From Arthrobacter sp. Y81 (lineage in GTDB: Bacteria > Actinomycetota > Actinomycetes > Actinomycetales > Micrococcaceae): a stretch of 64,000 nucleotides of DNA. Numbering within the stretch: the first letter of the stretch is position 1; each line of letters starts with the position of its first letter. Below the pieces are notes generated by a model. That model was not told the DNA's origin and ran no database searches. It was given only the letters and a program-made list of their open reading frames with translations. This document shows positions 1 to 7,950 of this stretch, piece by piece. The position numbers were made by a program, and so were the translations under genes. The stretch is from the NCBI RefSeq assembly GCF_002929335.1, contig NZ_PJIL01000005.1, forward strand, positions 62,001-126,000. The letters run 5' to 3'.

Positions 1-59
1 CGCTGGAAACCGACGGCTACCTGCAGCCGGACAACGCCGCGTGGGTGCTGCGGGACTGA
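1..59 (+). CDS. C-terminal end of an unidentified protein (cut by window edge)
   Basis: An open frame enters from the left edge and ends at a TGA at 57-59. The last residues read LETDGYLQPDNAAWVLRD. The codons are GC-rich in the third position like the rest of the window, so this is probably a real gene end. Eighteen residues are too few to assign a family. It points towards the minus-strand VOC gene that ends 28 bp downstream. Confidence 0.45.
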   Translation, partial: LETDGYLQPDNAAWVLRD

Positions 60-87
60 GTTTTTCGGAAGTAGGTGCTGCGTGGGT

Positions 88-600
88 TCAGCCTTGCTTG
101 GCGGCCCAGTCGGCGACGCGCTGCGTGCTTTCCTCTTCGGAGAGGTCTTCGACGCGGGTCATGATGGACCAGCGCACACCGTACGGGTCCCGGATGCTGG
201 CGAACCGGTCTCCTGAGACAAAGGTGGACAGCGGCTCCCGAAGGGTGGCCCCTGCACGCTCGGCGCGCGCCACGAGGGCGTCCGCATCGGCGCAGTAGAA
301 GCCGACGGAGTAGCAGTCATCATCGCCGTTCGGCGCGGGGACCAGGTGGTAGTCGGGGTTGGGCTCGCCAATTTGGAGCCGCCCCTGACCGAAGTCCAGT
401 TCGGCGTGGACCACGATTCCGCCGATCTCGGTGGCATTCACGGTGCGCGCCCCAAACACGTCCTGGTAGAAGGTGATGGCCTCCTTGGCCGAGGGGATCG
501 CCAGGAACGGAGTGAGGCTCGTGAAGCCGTGCGGGATACCGGATGTTGTGTGCTTGCCGTCGGCGGCCGCGGTCAGTTCAGTGCTTGTAGTATCAGTCAT
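88..600 (-). CDS. VOC (glyoxalase/bleomycin-resistance fold) family protein
   Basis: The 170-residue protein has the VOC/PhnB-like pattern. After a short variable N-terminus comes a TPFLAIPSAKEAITFYQDVFGA strand-helix unit, then HAELDFGQGRLQIGE, and near the end RDPYGVRWSIMTRVEDL, which is the usual metal-site-bearing last motif of PhnB-like proteins. Such proteins act as metal-dependent lyases, isomerases or drug-binding proteins, and the substrate cannot be told here. The chosen start (MTDTTS) leaves a 73-bp divergent promoter region with the AraC regulator. A longer reading would run across the regulator's start. Possibly controlled by that regulator (inference from the divergent arrangement). 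Confidence 0.85.
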   Translation of the reverse strand: MTDTTSTELTAAADGKHTTSGIPHGFTSLTPFLAIPSAKEAITFYQDVFGARTVNATEIGGIVVHAELDFGQGRLQIGEPNPDYHLVPAPNGDDDCYSVGFYCADADALVARAERAGATLREPLSTFVSGDRFASIRDPYGVRWSIMTRVEDLSEEESTQRVADWAAKQG

Positions 601-673
601 AAATCTCACGGTACGCAGCGGTCCGCCCAGCGGCTTGGAGAATTGCGACAGCCTGGACAAGGAGTGGCCTCCG

Positions 674-1486
674 ATGGTGGATTCGTTCAAGGGAATCCTC
701 TACCCGGCCCGGCTTCCCACGTTTCACCGCGTGCCCGCACCTGAGGCCGTCACGGACCTGGTGCAGTGGTTTTGGATCCCCGAATGGGACATCGAACCGG
801 GGCACACGTCACGCCAGCACGTCATCGCGTTCCCGGCGTCCAACCTGGTGGTCCAGAAGGATCTCGTTGAGTTGGCCGGCCCAACAACCCGCCGGTCACA
901 CCGCGACCTCACGGGCCGGGGCTGGGCGGTGGGGGCCCTGCTGCGTCCCGCGCTCGTGCCGCGTTTCACGGATGATCCGGGGAGCCTGCGGGATGCCCAG
1001 CTGCCGCTACTGCTCGCGGATCTGCAGGCCTCCGTGTCGGCGGCGATGAGCGGAACCGATCCACTGGAACGCCGGGAACGCGCGGTGGAGGCTTTCACCG
1101 ACTGGCTGGTCTTGGAGAGCCCAGAGGTGTCCGAGGAAGGCCTTCTTGCCAACGCGATGATGGATCTCGTCGGAACATGCACCGACGTGACCCGCCTTGA
1201 AGACGTCGCGGCGCGTCTGTTCGTTTCGCCGAGGACCCTTCAACGGGTGGCGAAGAAGTACATCGGCCTCAGCCCGTCCGCGCTCATCCGAAGGCGCCGG
1301 CTGCAGGAGGCCGCTGACCGGTCCCGGACCGACCCGGCAGCAGACCTCGCGGCGATAGCTGCCGAGCTCGGCTACACCGATCACGCCCACCTGACGAACG
1401 ACTTCCAAAAGACCCTCGGCTTCACGCCGAGCTCGTACCGGCGGTCCGTCGTCCAGGACCGGGCCGGTGGCACGTCGCCGCGTTAG
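674..1486 (+). CDS. AraC family transcriptional regulator
   Basis: The 270-residue protein has an N-terminal DUF6597-like sensing region (MVDSFKGILYPARLPTF, with the QWFWIPEWDI segment) and a C-terminal AraC DNA-binding domain. The first helix-turn-helix is VAARLFVSPRTLQRVAKKYIG. The second is IAAELGYTDHAHLTNDFQKTLGFTPSSYR, which carries the typical AraC closing motif. The ATG at 674 is chosen because AGGAG lies about 8 bases upstream; earlier in-frame starts would overlap the divergent VOC gene. It probably regulates that VOC gene and itself, but no effector is evident. Confidence 0.9.
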   Translation: MVDSFKGILYPARLPTFHRVPAPEAVTDLVQWFWIPEWDIEPGHTSRQHVIAFPASNLVVQKDLVELAGPTTRRSHRDLTGRGWAVGALLRPALVPRFTDDPGSLRDAQLPLLLADLQASVSAAMSGTDPLERRERAVEAFTDWLVLESPEVSEEGLLANAMMDLVGTCTDVTRLEDVAARLFVSPRTLQRVAKKYIGLSPSALIRRRRLQEAADRSRTDPAADLAAIAAELGYTDHAHLTNDFQKTLGFTPSSYRRSVVQDRAGGTSPR

Positions 1487-1519
1487 CATGGTCCCGACAC
1501 GTCCCTACCAGGAGGCCAC

Positions 1520-1984
1520 ATGCCGTACACCGTTGACTTCGAGAACGTTTCCACTGTCGGCCTGGAATCGTCTCCGGCCGCCGAAACCCTCGCCGGGTTG
1601 CGCGCCAACGAGGCCCGCTATTACCGGAACAAGTACCACCACGTCTTCTCAGTGAGTCCTGCAAGCGAGGTTCCGGAGGTGGTGGACCGGGTGAGCCGGA
1701 TCCTCCGGGACGAGCGTGACATCGTCATCGGATCCCGCCCGCTGGAAGCCACCGCCTTCGAAGTCGACGGCTTGCGGATGGCCTACGTTTTCTACGAGTC
1801 GGGGCTGTCGGTCAACGTCATGTACAGCATCGACGACGGCGGGAAGCGGGCGGTCGGGTTCAGACTCGCCGACGGCATGGAAATTCCGGAGGAACTGGCG
1901 CCGCGATTCAAGTTCGCCCGTCAAAAATCGAAGCTTGCGGGCGTTATTCGCGGCTCCTACTTCGTGATCAAGGGCGAGTACTGA
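1520..1984 (+). CDS. Conserved hypothetical protein, 154 residues
   Basis: An AGGAGG motif 5 bases before the ATG supports the start. The protein is soluble, without a signal peptide or membrane segment. It contains an aromatic cluster (YYRNKYHHVFSV) early on and ends in basic and hydrophobic stretches (FARQKSKLAGVIRGSYFVIKGEY). I do not recognise the family. It follows the AraC regulator after 33 bp on the same strand and may be co-transcribed with it. Confidence 0.75.
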   Translation: MPYTVDFENVSTVGLESSPAAETLAGLRANEARYYRNKYHHVFSVSPASEVPEVVDRVSRILRDERDIVIGSRPLEATAFEVDGLRMAYVFYESGLSVNVMYSIDDGGKRAVGFRLADGMEIPEELAPRFKFARQKSKLAGVIRGSYFVIKGEY

Positions 1985-2000
1985 CCAGGCACCGGTCGGG

Positions 2001-2345
2001 TTATCCAGGGCTGGAATGCTGCGCAGTCCGGACGAAGTCCAGGGCTTCACGGGCCAGGGCCAGCCATGACTCCTCGTCGTCGGCCGTGACGGTGAGCCAC
2101 TCCTTCATCGCACGGCCCTTGCCGGCGTCGAACGGTGCACCGGCCCCGGACCCGATCAGCGCGGTGACACGATCATGTGGCAGCTTCACAACAAGCCTGC
2201 CTCCGGCGAGCATCGCAAAAATCGAGCCGTTGACCTTCAATGCGGACGATCCGAACCCGCGGCGTCCCGGTTCACCCGGAACCGCGACCCCTGGACTGGC
2301 CCGGAATTCGTCGACCAGCGCGTTGAAACGCTCCTCAGGAAGCAT
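2001..2345 (-). CDS. TfoX/YjbR-like small protein
   Basis: The 114-residue protein resembles the TfoX N-terminal/MmcQ-YjbR group. It has LPEERFNALVDEF at the start, then GRRGFGSSALKVNGSIFAML, GGRLVVKLPHDRV and DAGKGRAMKEWLTV. In this family the central GF..KVNG..FA and LVVKLP..RV segments form the beta-sheet. The role is usually unknown; TfoX proper regulates competence, but these stand-alone copies are uncharacterised. The start at MLPEERF fits the family better than the longer 136-residue reading. It converges with the upstream hypothetical gene and is divergent from PhzF. Confidence 0.75.
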   Translation of the reverse strand: MLPEERFNALVDEFRASPGVAVPGEPGRRGFGSSALKVNGSIFAMLAGGRLVVKLPHDRVTALIGSGAGAPFDAGKGRAMKEWLTVTADDEESWLALAREALDFVRTAQHSSPG

Positions 2346-2452
2346 GGAATCATCGTCCCGCCCCGGACTTCGGCGAACAACCCCCTGACCGGGCCCGCCG
2401 TGTCGGGGCAATGGCGACGGGCATGAGCCGGACGCCGTGCGAGGATACCGGA

Positions 2453-3310
2453 ATGGAAATGACCTCCGAAGTATTGCGTTATGCCGCCTTCACCACCACC
2501 CCCGAGGGGGGAAACCCGGCGGGAGTAGTCCTGGACGCAACCCGGCTCGACGACGCCCGGATGCAGGCCATCGCAGCCGACATCGGATATGCGGAAACGG
2601 TCTTCGTCACCGAAGCGAGGGTTGACGGCGACTTCCGCCGAAACCGCGTCCGGTACTTCTCCCCGATTGCCGAGGTGCCGTTTTGCGGCCATGCCACGAT
2701 TGCTTTGGCCGTCGCACTGTCAGGGCGTGATGGTACAGGGACCTTTGTCTTCGACACGGCCGTGGGACCTGTCGCGATCGAGACTGCAGGCCAGGGTGCA
2801 GCGGCGACGGCGTGCTTCACAAGCGTTGAGCCGCGGGTGGCCGAGTTCCCCGACGGTGTTCTGGCCACCCTGCTCGGGTTGCTCGGCGCGGACCGGGGCG
2901 ACCTGCACCCTGAGTACCCTCCGATGATCGCTTTTGCCGGAAACTGGCATCCCATTCTCGTCTTCGCGGAACGAAGGACCTTTGACTCATTCGTTTTCGA
3001 CCCGGACTCCATGCGCACGCTGATGGATGCCCAGAACTGGGCCGGCACCGTCACGACGCTCTGCGAGATTGGACCGGGCGTGTACGACTCGCGCAACCTC
3101 TTCCCGGTTGGCACCATCACTGAAGATCCGGCGACCGGTTCGGCAGCCGCTGCCTTCGGCGGATACCTCCGCTTGCTTTCACTCGTGGAGCCGCCGAGCC
3201 GCGTAGTTGTCCACCAAGGCAGCCATGTGGGCCGCCCGAGCGTGCTCACAGTCGATACTCCTCCGTCCGGCGGGATTGCGGTAAGCGGTGAAGCAGTCGC
3301 GATCTCATGA
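2453..3310 (+). CDS. PhzF family isomerase/epimerase-like protein
   Basis: The 285-residue protein has the PhzF signature. GNPAGVVLD lies near the N-terminus, AETVFV carries the catalytic Glu, FCGHATIALA follows, and DPATGSAAAAFGGYL is the second-half motif. PhzF proteins have two diaminopimelate-epimerase-like lobes and catalyse proton shifts. Outside phenazine clusters their substrates are mostly unknown, and no phenazine gene is present here. The ATG at 2453 follows GAGGAT by 6 bases. Its stop overlaps the next ATG (ATGA), which shows translational coupling to the broken methyltransferase gene. Confidence 0.9.
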   Translation: MEMTSEVLRYAAFTTTPEGGNPAGVVLDATRLDDARMQAIAADIGYAETVFVTEARVDGDFRRNRVRYFSPIAEVPFCGHATIALAVALSGRDGTGTFVFDTAVGPVAIETAGQGAAATACFTSVEPRVAEFPDGVLATLLGLLGADRGDLHPEYPPMIAFAGNWHPILVFAERRTFDSFVFDPDSMRTLMDAQNWAGTVTTLCEIGPGVYDSRNLFPVGTITEDPATGSAAAAFGGYLRLLSLVEPPSRVVVHQGSHVGRPSVLTVDTPPSGGIAVSGEAVAIS

Positions 3311-4239
3311 CGGAACTTGAGGACCACGGGCTGCCGTTGACCGCCCTTGCCGTGGCAGCGGGCCGTGCCGTCGAGACATCCCGGTCCGCCCCGCTAATCG
3401 CGGATCCGTTCGCCGCCGCCCTGGTGGAGGCCGCCCGATCCCACGTGGACCTGCCCACGGCATAGCCCGCCAACCCGGAAGACGCCCCTCCGTTTCAGCA
3501 GCCGCTCCTGCTCGCGTCGATCTACCTCGGGATGCGGACCCGGTTCATCGACGACTTCCTGGCGTCGGACCCGCAGACCGCCCAGACCGTGATCCTCGGC
3601 GCAGGGCTGGACACCCGCGCCTACCGGCTCCCGTGGCCGGACGGGGCCACGGTCATCGAAATCGACCACGCCAACGTCCTGGAGTTCAAGGCGTCCGTAA
3701 TGACGGGCCTGTCCGTCGAGCCGGCATGCGAACTGATCACTGTGGCCACGGACCTGTCCCGGCCGTGGCGCGAGCCGCTCCTGGCGGCCGGCTTTGATCC
3801 GAAGCAGCCCACCACGTGGGTCCTCGAAGGCCTGCTGCCGTACCTCGATGCCGCCGCCCAGTTGGCGGTGCTGGCGGAGGTGGCGGCATTGTCGGCGTCG
3901 GGATCCCGGGTGGTGATTGAGCGGGCGGTGGCCTTGCCCAAGACTGACAACCTGGAGGCAAAGCTGCACGACTTCAGCCTCCAGACGGGGCTTTCCATGA
4001 GCGAACTGCTGGCGCGGGCCGATCCGCCTGACCCGGTGGAGCTGCTCGAATCGGACTGCTGGCGCTGCAGCGAACACAGCGTCCCCGAGCTGTGTTCGCT
4101 GTATGGCCGCAACCTGTCGCTGACTGAATCCACCGAGGCTGACGTCGCGGAAACCGCCGCGCCCGGACCGGAGCAGACGGGCGATTCCGGCACGTCCGGC
4201 CGGTCGCGCGGCGGCTTCGTCACCGCTTGGAGGGCGTGA
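3307..4239 (+). pseudogene. Class I SAM-dependent methyltransferase (LCM/TIGR00027 type), interrupted by an amber codon
   Basis: The frame opens at an ATG overlapping the PhzF stop and encodes a leucine-carboxyl-methyltransferase-like protein of 310 codons, but codon 53 is TAG (3463-3465). On both sides the frame is clearly the same protein. Before it come LTALAVAAGRAVET and PLIADPFAAALVEAA. After it come YLGMRTRFIDDFL, the SAM-binding ILGAGLDTRAYRL, TVIEIDHANVLEFK and WVLEGLLPYLD. The remainder could only restart at the ATG at 3532, which would lose the N-terminal helices that close over SAM in this family. Calling it a pseudogene assumes the base call is right. A sequencing error or amber readthrough are the alternatives. 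Confidence 0.75.
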
Positions 4240-4316
4240 GACGGTAGCGTCAGGGCGAGTCCGTGAAGGTGGGTCTGACAGACCCTGCCTCGGGCCAAAT
4301 AAATCAGGTAATTTGA

Positions 4317-5666
4317 GTGAAGGACACCGGCAACCGGCGCCGCGCTCCTTCCCCACTCCCTGAAAAGGACTCCTCACCCGTGTCTCCCGCGACCTCCGTT
4401 TCCGCACGCGACCGTATGCCCTTCGGCGCGCTGCTGGTGCTGTCGATGATCGGCTTCACCGCCATCACCACCGAACTGTTGCCCTCCGGCCTGCTCCCCC
4501 AGATCAGCGCCGGCCTCAACGTGTCCGAGCCCGTGGCCGGCTACCTCACCGCCGGGTACGCAGCCGTCATCGTGGCCACGGTGATCCCGGCCGCCATGCT
4601 GCTGTCCCGCATCCCCCGGCACATCCTCCTGGTGTCGCTGGTCCTGACCTTCGCCATCAGCAACGCCCTGGTGGGCCTGGTGTCCGACTTCGGCGCCGCC
4701 CTCGCCGCCAGGCTGGTGGGGGGCATCGCCCACGGCCTGCTCTGGACCGCCATGGCCCCCTTCGTGGCGCGCATTGTTCCGGCCCACAAGGTGGGCAAGG
4801 CGATGGCCATCGTGTTCAGCGGCAACAGCCTTGGCCTGGCCATCGGCGCCCCGCTGGGAACCGCCCTGGGCGCGGCGGTCGGCTGGCGGGCGTCCTTCCT
4901 CCTGCTGGCGGGCGCCGGCGTCGTGCTCGCGGCGCTGGCCATGTGGCTGCTTCCCGCCGTGCGGAGGATCCCGGACGCCCCGCGGCCGTCGCTGCGCAAG
5001 GCGATCGGCCAGCCCGGAGTGAAGCCCGTGGCCATCGCCTGGCCGCTGATGCTGATGGCGCACTTCGCGCTGTTCACCTTCATCGCCCCGTTCCTCCGTG
5101 AGGCCGGCCTGCCCGACTACAGCATCACTCTTTCGCTCACCGTCCTGGGATTCTCCGGGCTGGTGGGCATCTGGATCGCCGGCATCACCGTGGACATGCG
5201 GCCGCGCCGTTCACTGCTGATCACGACGGCGGTAATCGCAGCCGCGTTCCTCCTCCTGCCGCTGGGCGGCACAACCGTCCCTGGCGCCCTGGTGCTGATG
5301 GCGGTCTGGGGAGCGGCCTTCGGCGCGATCGGCATCTACAACCAGTCCGCCATCCTCCGCGCCGGCAAGGAGTACCGGGAAGCCGCCAACGGCCTCACCG
5401 TCCTGACCATCCAGCTGGGGATTACCATCGGCGCGCTATACGGCGCGGCCGCCCTCACCACGGCAGGCCCGCTGCTGGTGCCGGTCGCCGCTGCGGTACC
5501 TGTCGTCGTCGCCCTCGTGATTATGGTGACCGGGCGCAAGCACGCCTATCCACCGGGGCCGAAAGAGGCGGGCTATGTGGCAGCGGAACAGAAAACAGCG
5601 GAGCCGCAAAGGGCTGACACACCCGCAGCCGACGTGGCTGCGGCCGACGTGTCCGCCCCCGCGTAG
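4317..5666 (+). CDS. MFS transporter, DHA1 (drug/sugar efflux-like) type
   Basis: The 449-residue protein has about 12 hydrophobic segments. An antiporter-type motif lies in the fifth (GNSLGLAIGAPLGTALG), and a hydrophilic, Pro/Ala-rich tail ends the protein. The overall pattern is that of AraJ/NepI-like exporters, so outward transport of a small molecule is likely but the substrate is unknown. The start is uncertain: GTG at 4317 has little ribosome site, while GTG at 4380 has AAGGA about 10 bases upstream and would remove 21 polar residues. A pair of hairpins follows the stop. Confidence 0.87.
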   Translation: MKDTGNRRRAPSPLPEKDSSPVSPATSVSARDRMPFGALLVLSMIGFTAITTELLPSGLLPQISAGLNVSEPVAGYLTAGYAAVIVATVIPAAMLLSRIPRHILLVSLVLTFAISNALVGLVSDFGAALAARLVGGIAHGLLWTAMAPFVARIVPAHKVGKAMAIVFSGNSLGLAIGAPLGTALGAAVGWRASFLLLAGAGVVLAALAMWLLPAVRRIPDAPRPSLRKAIGQPGVKPVAIAWPLMLMAHFALFTFIAPFLREAGLPDYSITLSLTVLGFSGLVGIWIAGITVDMRPRRSLLITTAVIAAAFLLLPLGGTTVPGALVLMAVWGAAFGAIGIYNQSAILRAGKEYREAANGLTVLTIQLGITIGALYGAAALTTAGPLLVPVAAAVPVVVALVIMVTGRKHAYPPGPKEAGYVAAEQKTAEPQRADTPAADVAAADVSAPA

Positions 5667-5675
5667 GGCATAGAG

Positions 5676-5744
5676 GTGCGGCACCGCCACGGGACGGTGC
5701 CGCACGCTGCGCCTCCCGCCGTCGGCTAGGAGCGGCGGCGGGAG
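5676..5744. terminator. Two hairpins between convergent genes, likely bidirectional terminator
   Basis: The first hairpin is an exact 11-bp stem (5676-5686 with 5695-5705, loop 8). The second is an exact 9-bp stem (5713-5721 with 5736-5744). They sit between the convergent MFS and SnoaL-like genes. Neither has a long T-run, which is common in GC-rich actinobacteria. Confidence 0.65.
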
Positions 5745-5764
5745 ACTCTGTTTACCGGATGCCC

Positions 5765-6181
5765 CTAGGAAGGAATGGCGCCAATCTGCTGCATGAGCCT
5801 CATGTTGTCCGTCGTGCCCCAGTGCTCCGCGACCTTGCCATCTACGACGCGGATGATGTCAGTGCCGCCGAATTCAACGGTGTTCCCCGTTGCCGCAATG
5901 CCGCCCATCTCGCCGCGATGGGTGCCCGTGAGGATTACGTGGCACGCCTCCATGTCGCCGTCAGCCAGCGACGCCTCGAAGGTCTTGACCTTGATGTCCG
6001 GGAACGCAGCCCTGACCGCATTCACGAAGTACCGCACGCCGTCCTTGCCGGGCGGTTGCCCGGGAAGAGCTTCCTCGTGGTCGACGTAGTCGTCGGTCGC
6101 CAATTCATCAATGAGGGCGAGATTTCCGCCCTCGATAATCTCTTCGTAAAACCTCTTGATGAGTCCAGCCCCTTCAGCCAT
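5765..6181 (-). CDS. SnoaL-like / ester cyclase family protein
   Basis: The 138-residue protein shows the SnoaL/NTF2-like polyketide-cyclase fold. It has LIKRFYEEIIEGGNLALIDELATDDYVDH, then YFVNAVRAAFPDIKVKTFEA, HRGEMGGIAATGNTVEFGGTDIIRVVDGKVAEHWGTTDN, and a short C-terminal helix. The ending G-(K/R)-x-x-EHW-x-x-D is the usual family mark. Members bind or cyclise small hydrophobic compounds, and many have no known substrate. AAAGGAG 6 bases before the ATG fixes the start; a longer frame upstream lacks support. No pathway partner is adjacent. Confidence 0.82.
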   Translation of the reverse strand: MAEGAGLIKRFYEEIIEGGNLALIDELATDDYVDHEEALPGQPPGKDGVRYFVNAVRAAFPDIKVKTFEASLADGDMEACHVILTGTHRGEMGGIAATGNTVEFGGTDIIRVVDGKVAEHWGTTDNMRLMQQIGAIPS

Positions 6182-6260
6182 TGTCGGCTCCTTTGTTGGA
6201 TGAGACCTGTCAGAATTCCCCCGTTTCCACGGCCGCCGCGCGTTTGTGCAGGGCGGCCGG

Positions 6261-7133
6261 TTACATCCCCATGCCGCCCGTCGCCGCGGGTATGAGGGCC
6301 ACACCGAGTGCAATCACGGCGAGCGCCACCGCAACGGAGCGGTTGGCCAGCCGTTTCCAGGGCAGCATCTTCTCCCCCGCAATGAAGGCCCCGATCAGCG
6401 CCATCCAGCCGAGGCTCATCACCCCAAGCGCAAACAGGGCCACCATCAGCGCCCAACAGCAAGCGACGCACCAGGCACCGTGTTCCACGCCCATCACCAG
6501 TGCGCCCCGGTACCCGGGCCGCATGCGGTGCAGGATGAAGTCCATGGGCGTCCGGCATTTCATCAGGCTGACGTTCTTGACGGGCGTCAGCTGATAGACG
6601 GCAGCCAGCGTGATCACTCCGGCCGCCAGGTATCGTCCGCCCTGATCCGAGGCGAAGAACCCCGGTGCCAGCGACGCGACCGACATGTACAGCGAATAGG
6701 CCACCAGCCCGAACGCCGTCCAGGAAATCAGGTAGCCGGCGACGAACACGGCAGTGGATCCGCCGGGCGCATACCGCCCCGTCGTGCGCCGGTGGTGCTG
6801 GATCTTGTCATAGGCCACCACCATGGGGGCCACGGAGGGGAACATCATGGCCGCCAGCATCACCACCCACGTGGTGACGAAGAATCCCAGCGGACCCGGG
6901 TCCGTCCAGCGGCCCATGTCCATCCCGCTCAGCTGGGTGGACGTGAAGATCCAGCTCATCGCCGCCAGCAGGAGCAGGACAGCGATCAGGCTGGCTTCCC
7001 GCGGGTCAATGCGGGGGGCGCTGTGCGCTCTTGCCTGTCCCTGCGCAGCGAGCCCGGAGACGGCAGCACCCGAAATGGCGGCGCGCGCAAAGACGCGCCC
7101 GCGGCCCCTCTTAAAAAGCCTCCTGTGATACAT
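6261..7133 (-). CDS. DUF2182 membrane protein (predicted metal-binding)
   Basis: The 290-residue protein has about seven membrane segments and the DUF2182 signatures. One is MLAAMMFPSVAPMVVAYDKI. Another is SLMKCRTPMDF, followed by GVEHGAWCVACCWALM, where His and paired Cys residues in the membrane suggest metal binding. It follows the DUF1326 gene after 13 bp, a pairing seen widely in bacteria (COG5486 next to COG5588). No function is established. The start at MYHRR is chosen for its place after the upstream stop, although the best AGGAGG lies just inside the reading frame, so the N-terminus is uncertain. Confidence 0.8.
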   Translation of the reverse strand: MYHRRLFKRGRGRVFARAAISGAAVSGLAAQGQARAHSAPRIDPREASLIAVLLLLAAMSWIFTSTQLSGMDMGRWTDPGPLGFFVTTWVVMLAAMMFPSVAPMVVAYDKIQHHRRTTGRYAPGGSTAVFVAGYLISWTAFGLVAYSLYMSVASLAPGFFASDQGGRYLAAGVITLAAVYQLTPVKNVSLMKCRTPMDFILHRMRPGYRGALVMGVEHGAWCVACCWALMVALFALGVMSLGWMALIGAFIAGEKMLPWKRLANRSVAVALAVIALGVALIPAATGGMGM

Positions 7134-7146
7134 CGGCCGGCCGCGC

Positions 7147-7764
7147 TTAGCCGCGGCCCTTCGGGGCACCCTCGGCCATCTCACTGGCGAAGGTGAAGTC
7201 GGACGTCTCGCCGTAGACGCCGTCGAATTCCAGGCCAAACAGGTCCGAGTGGCCCGGTCCCTTTCCGATCCGGAACTCCGGGGCAAAGCCGAACATGGCG
7301 TTCTTAACCGTGGTCACGCCGCCGTCGGGCCCTGGCAGCGGCTCGAACGTGACGTCCACGCGGCCGGCCACCGAGCCGGACGGGGTCTCCCCGCCGGAGA
7401 AGGTGACGCTGGCCCGCTCCAGTCCCAGCCATTCGCCGTACAGCGCCGCAAGATCGCCAAACGGCCCGCCGGCCTCGCCGCGAAGGATGCTTCCCAGCGC
7501 CCCGACCTGCGCCTCCGAAGCCCCGTCGTCGACGACGGCCCCCACCTTCCAGCCGCCTGCGGTCAGATTCGAAGGGAACCAGTTGCAGAACGCGAAGTCG
7601 ACGCCTGCCAGGTCCGTGTCGTCCATCTTCCCGCTCGCGATGTGGAAGACATTCACGCCGCGGCACTCACCGTTCGGCCCGGTGGGCACGCCGTCCACGG
7701 GGCACGGACAGATCAACGAGCACGTGCAGCTGCCAACATATGTTCCCGAAATTTCCCAAGACAC
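7147..7764 (-). CDS. DUF1326 family protein, cysteine-rich N-terminus
   Basis: The 205-residue soluble protein begins with a DUF1326 fold. The N-terminal segment carries CTCSLICPCP, a dense cysteine cluster likely to bind metal, and GECRGVNVF follows. Later come ASGKMDDTDLAGVDFAF and FGFAPEFRIGKGPG. Translation starts at GTG, 5 bases after GAGGAGGG. It is the first gene of a two-gene unit with DUF2182, downstream of a good promoter-like sequence at 7860-7888. By analogy with other Cys-rich/His-membrane pairs a role in metal handling is possible, but this is an inference. Confidence 0.82.
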   Translation of the reverse strand: MSWEISGTYVGSCTCSLICPCPVDGVPTGPNGECRGVNVFHIASGKMDDTDLAGVDFAFCNWFPSNLTAGGWKVGAVVDDGASEAQVGALGSILRGEAGGPFGDLAALYGEWLGLERASVTFSGGETPSGSVAGRVDVTFEPLPGPDGGVTTVKNAMFGFAPEFRIGKGPGHSDLFGLEFDGVYGETSDFTFASEMAEGAPKGRG

Positions 7765-7859
7765 AGGACCCTCCTCGCTGGCGCCGTCGCCAAGCAGAAG
7801 CGGCCCAGATTCAGCGCCGAGAATACTTAGGAACAGAGCAGAGTGCCCTGTTAAGGCGC

Positions 7860-7888
7860 ACGCTATTCCTGCTCAAATCGCCTGTCAA
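7860..7888 (-). promoter_or_regulatory. Sigma-70-like promoter for the DUF1326-DUF2182 unit
   Basis: Read on the minus strand this is TTGACA, 17 bases, TAGCGT. The -10 matches the box seen before the Rpf gene in this window. It lies 96 bp upstream of the DUF1326 GTG and would give a leader of about 90 nt. Confidence 0.5.
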
Positions 7889-7950
7889 GATGCCGTTGGT
7901 CCCGGCTGCCCGCCGCCGCCACAGGCATGCTCCGCCACGCACCGGACGCG

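Noticed and set aside
2453..3310. Phenazine biosynthesis
   Set aside because: PhzF alone, without phzA, B, D, E or G, does not indicate phenazine production.
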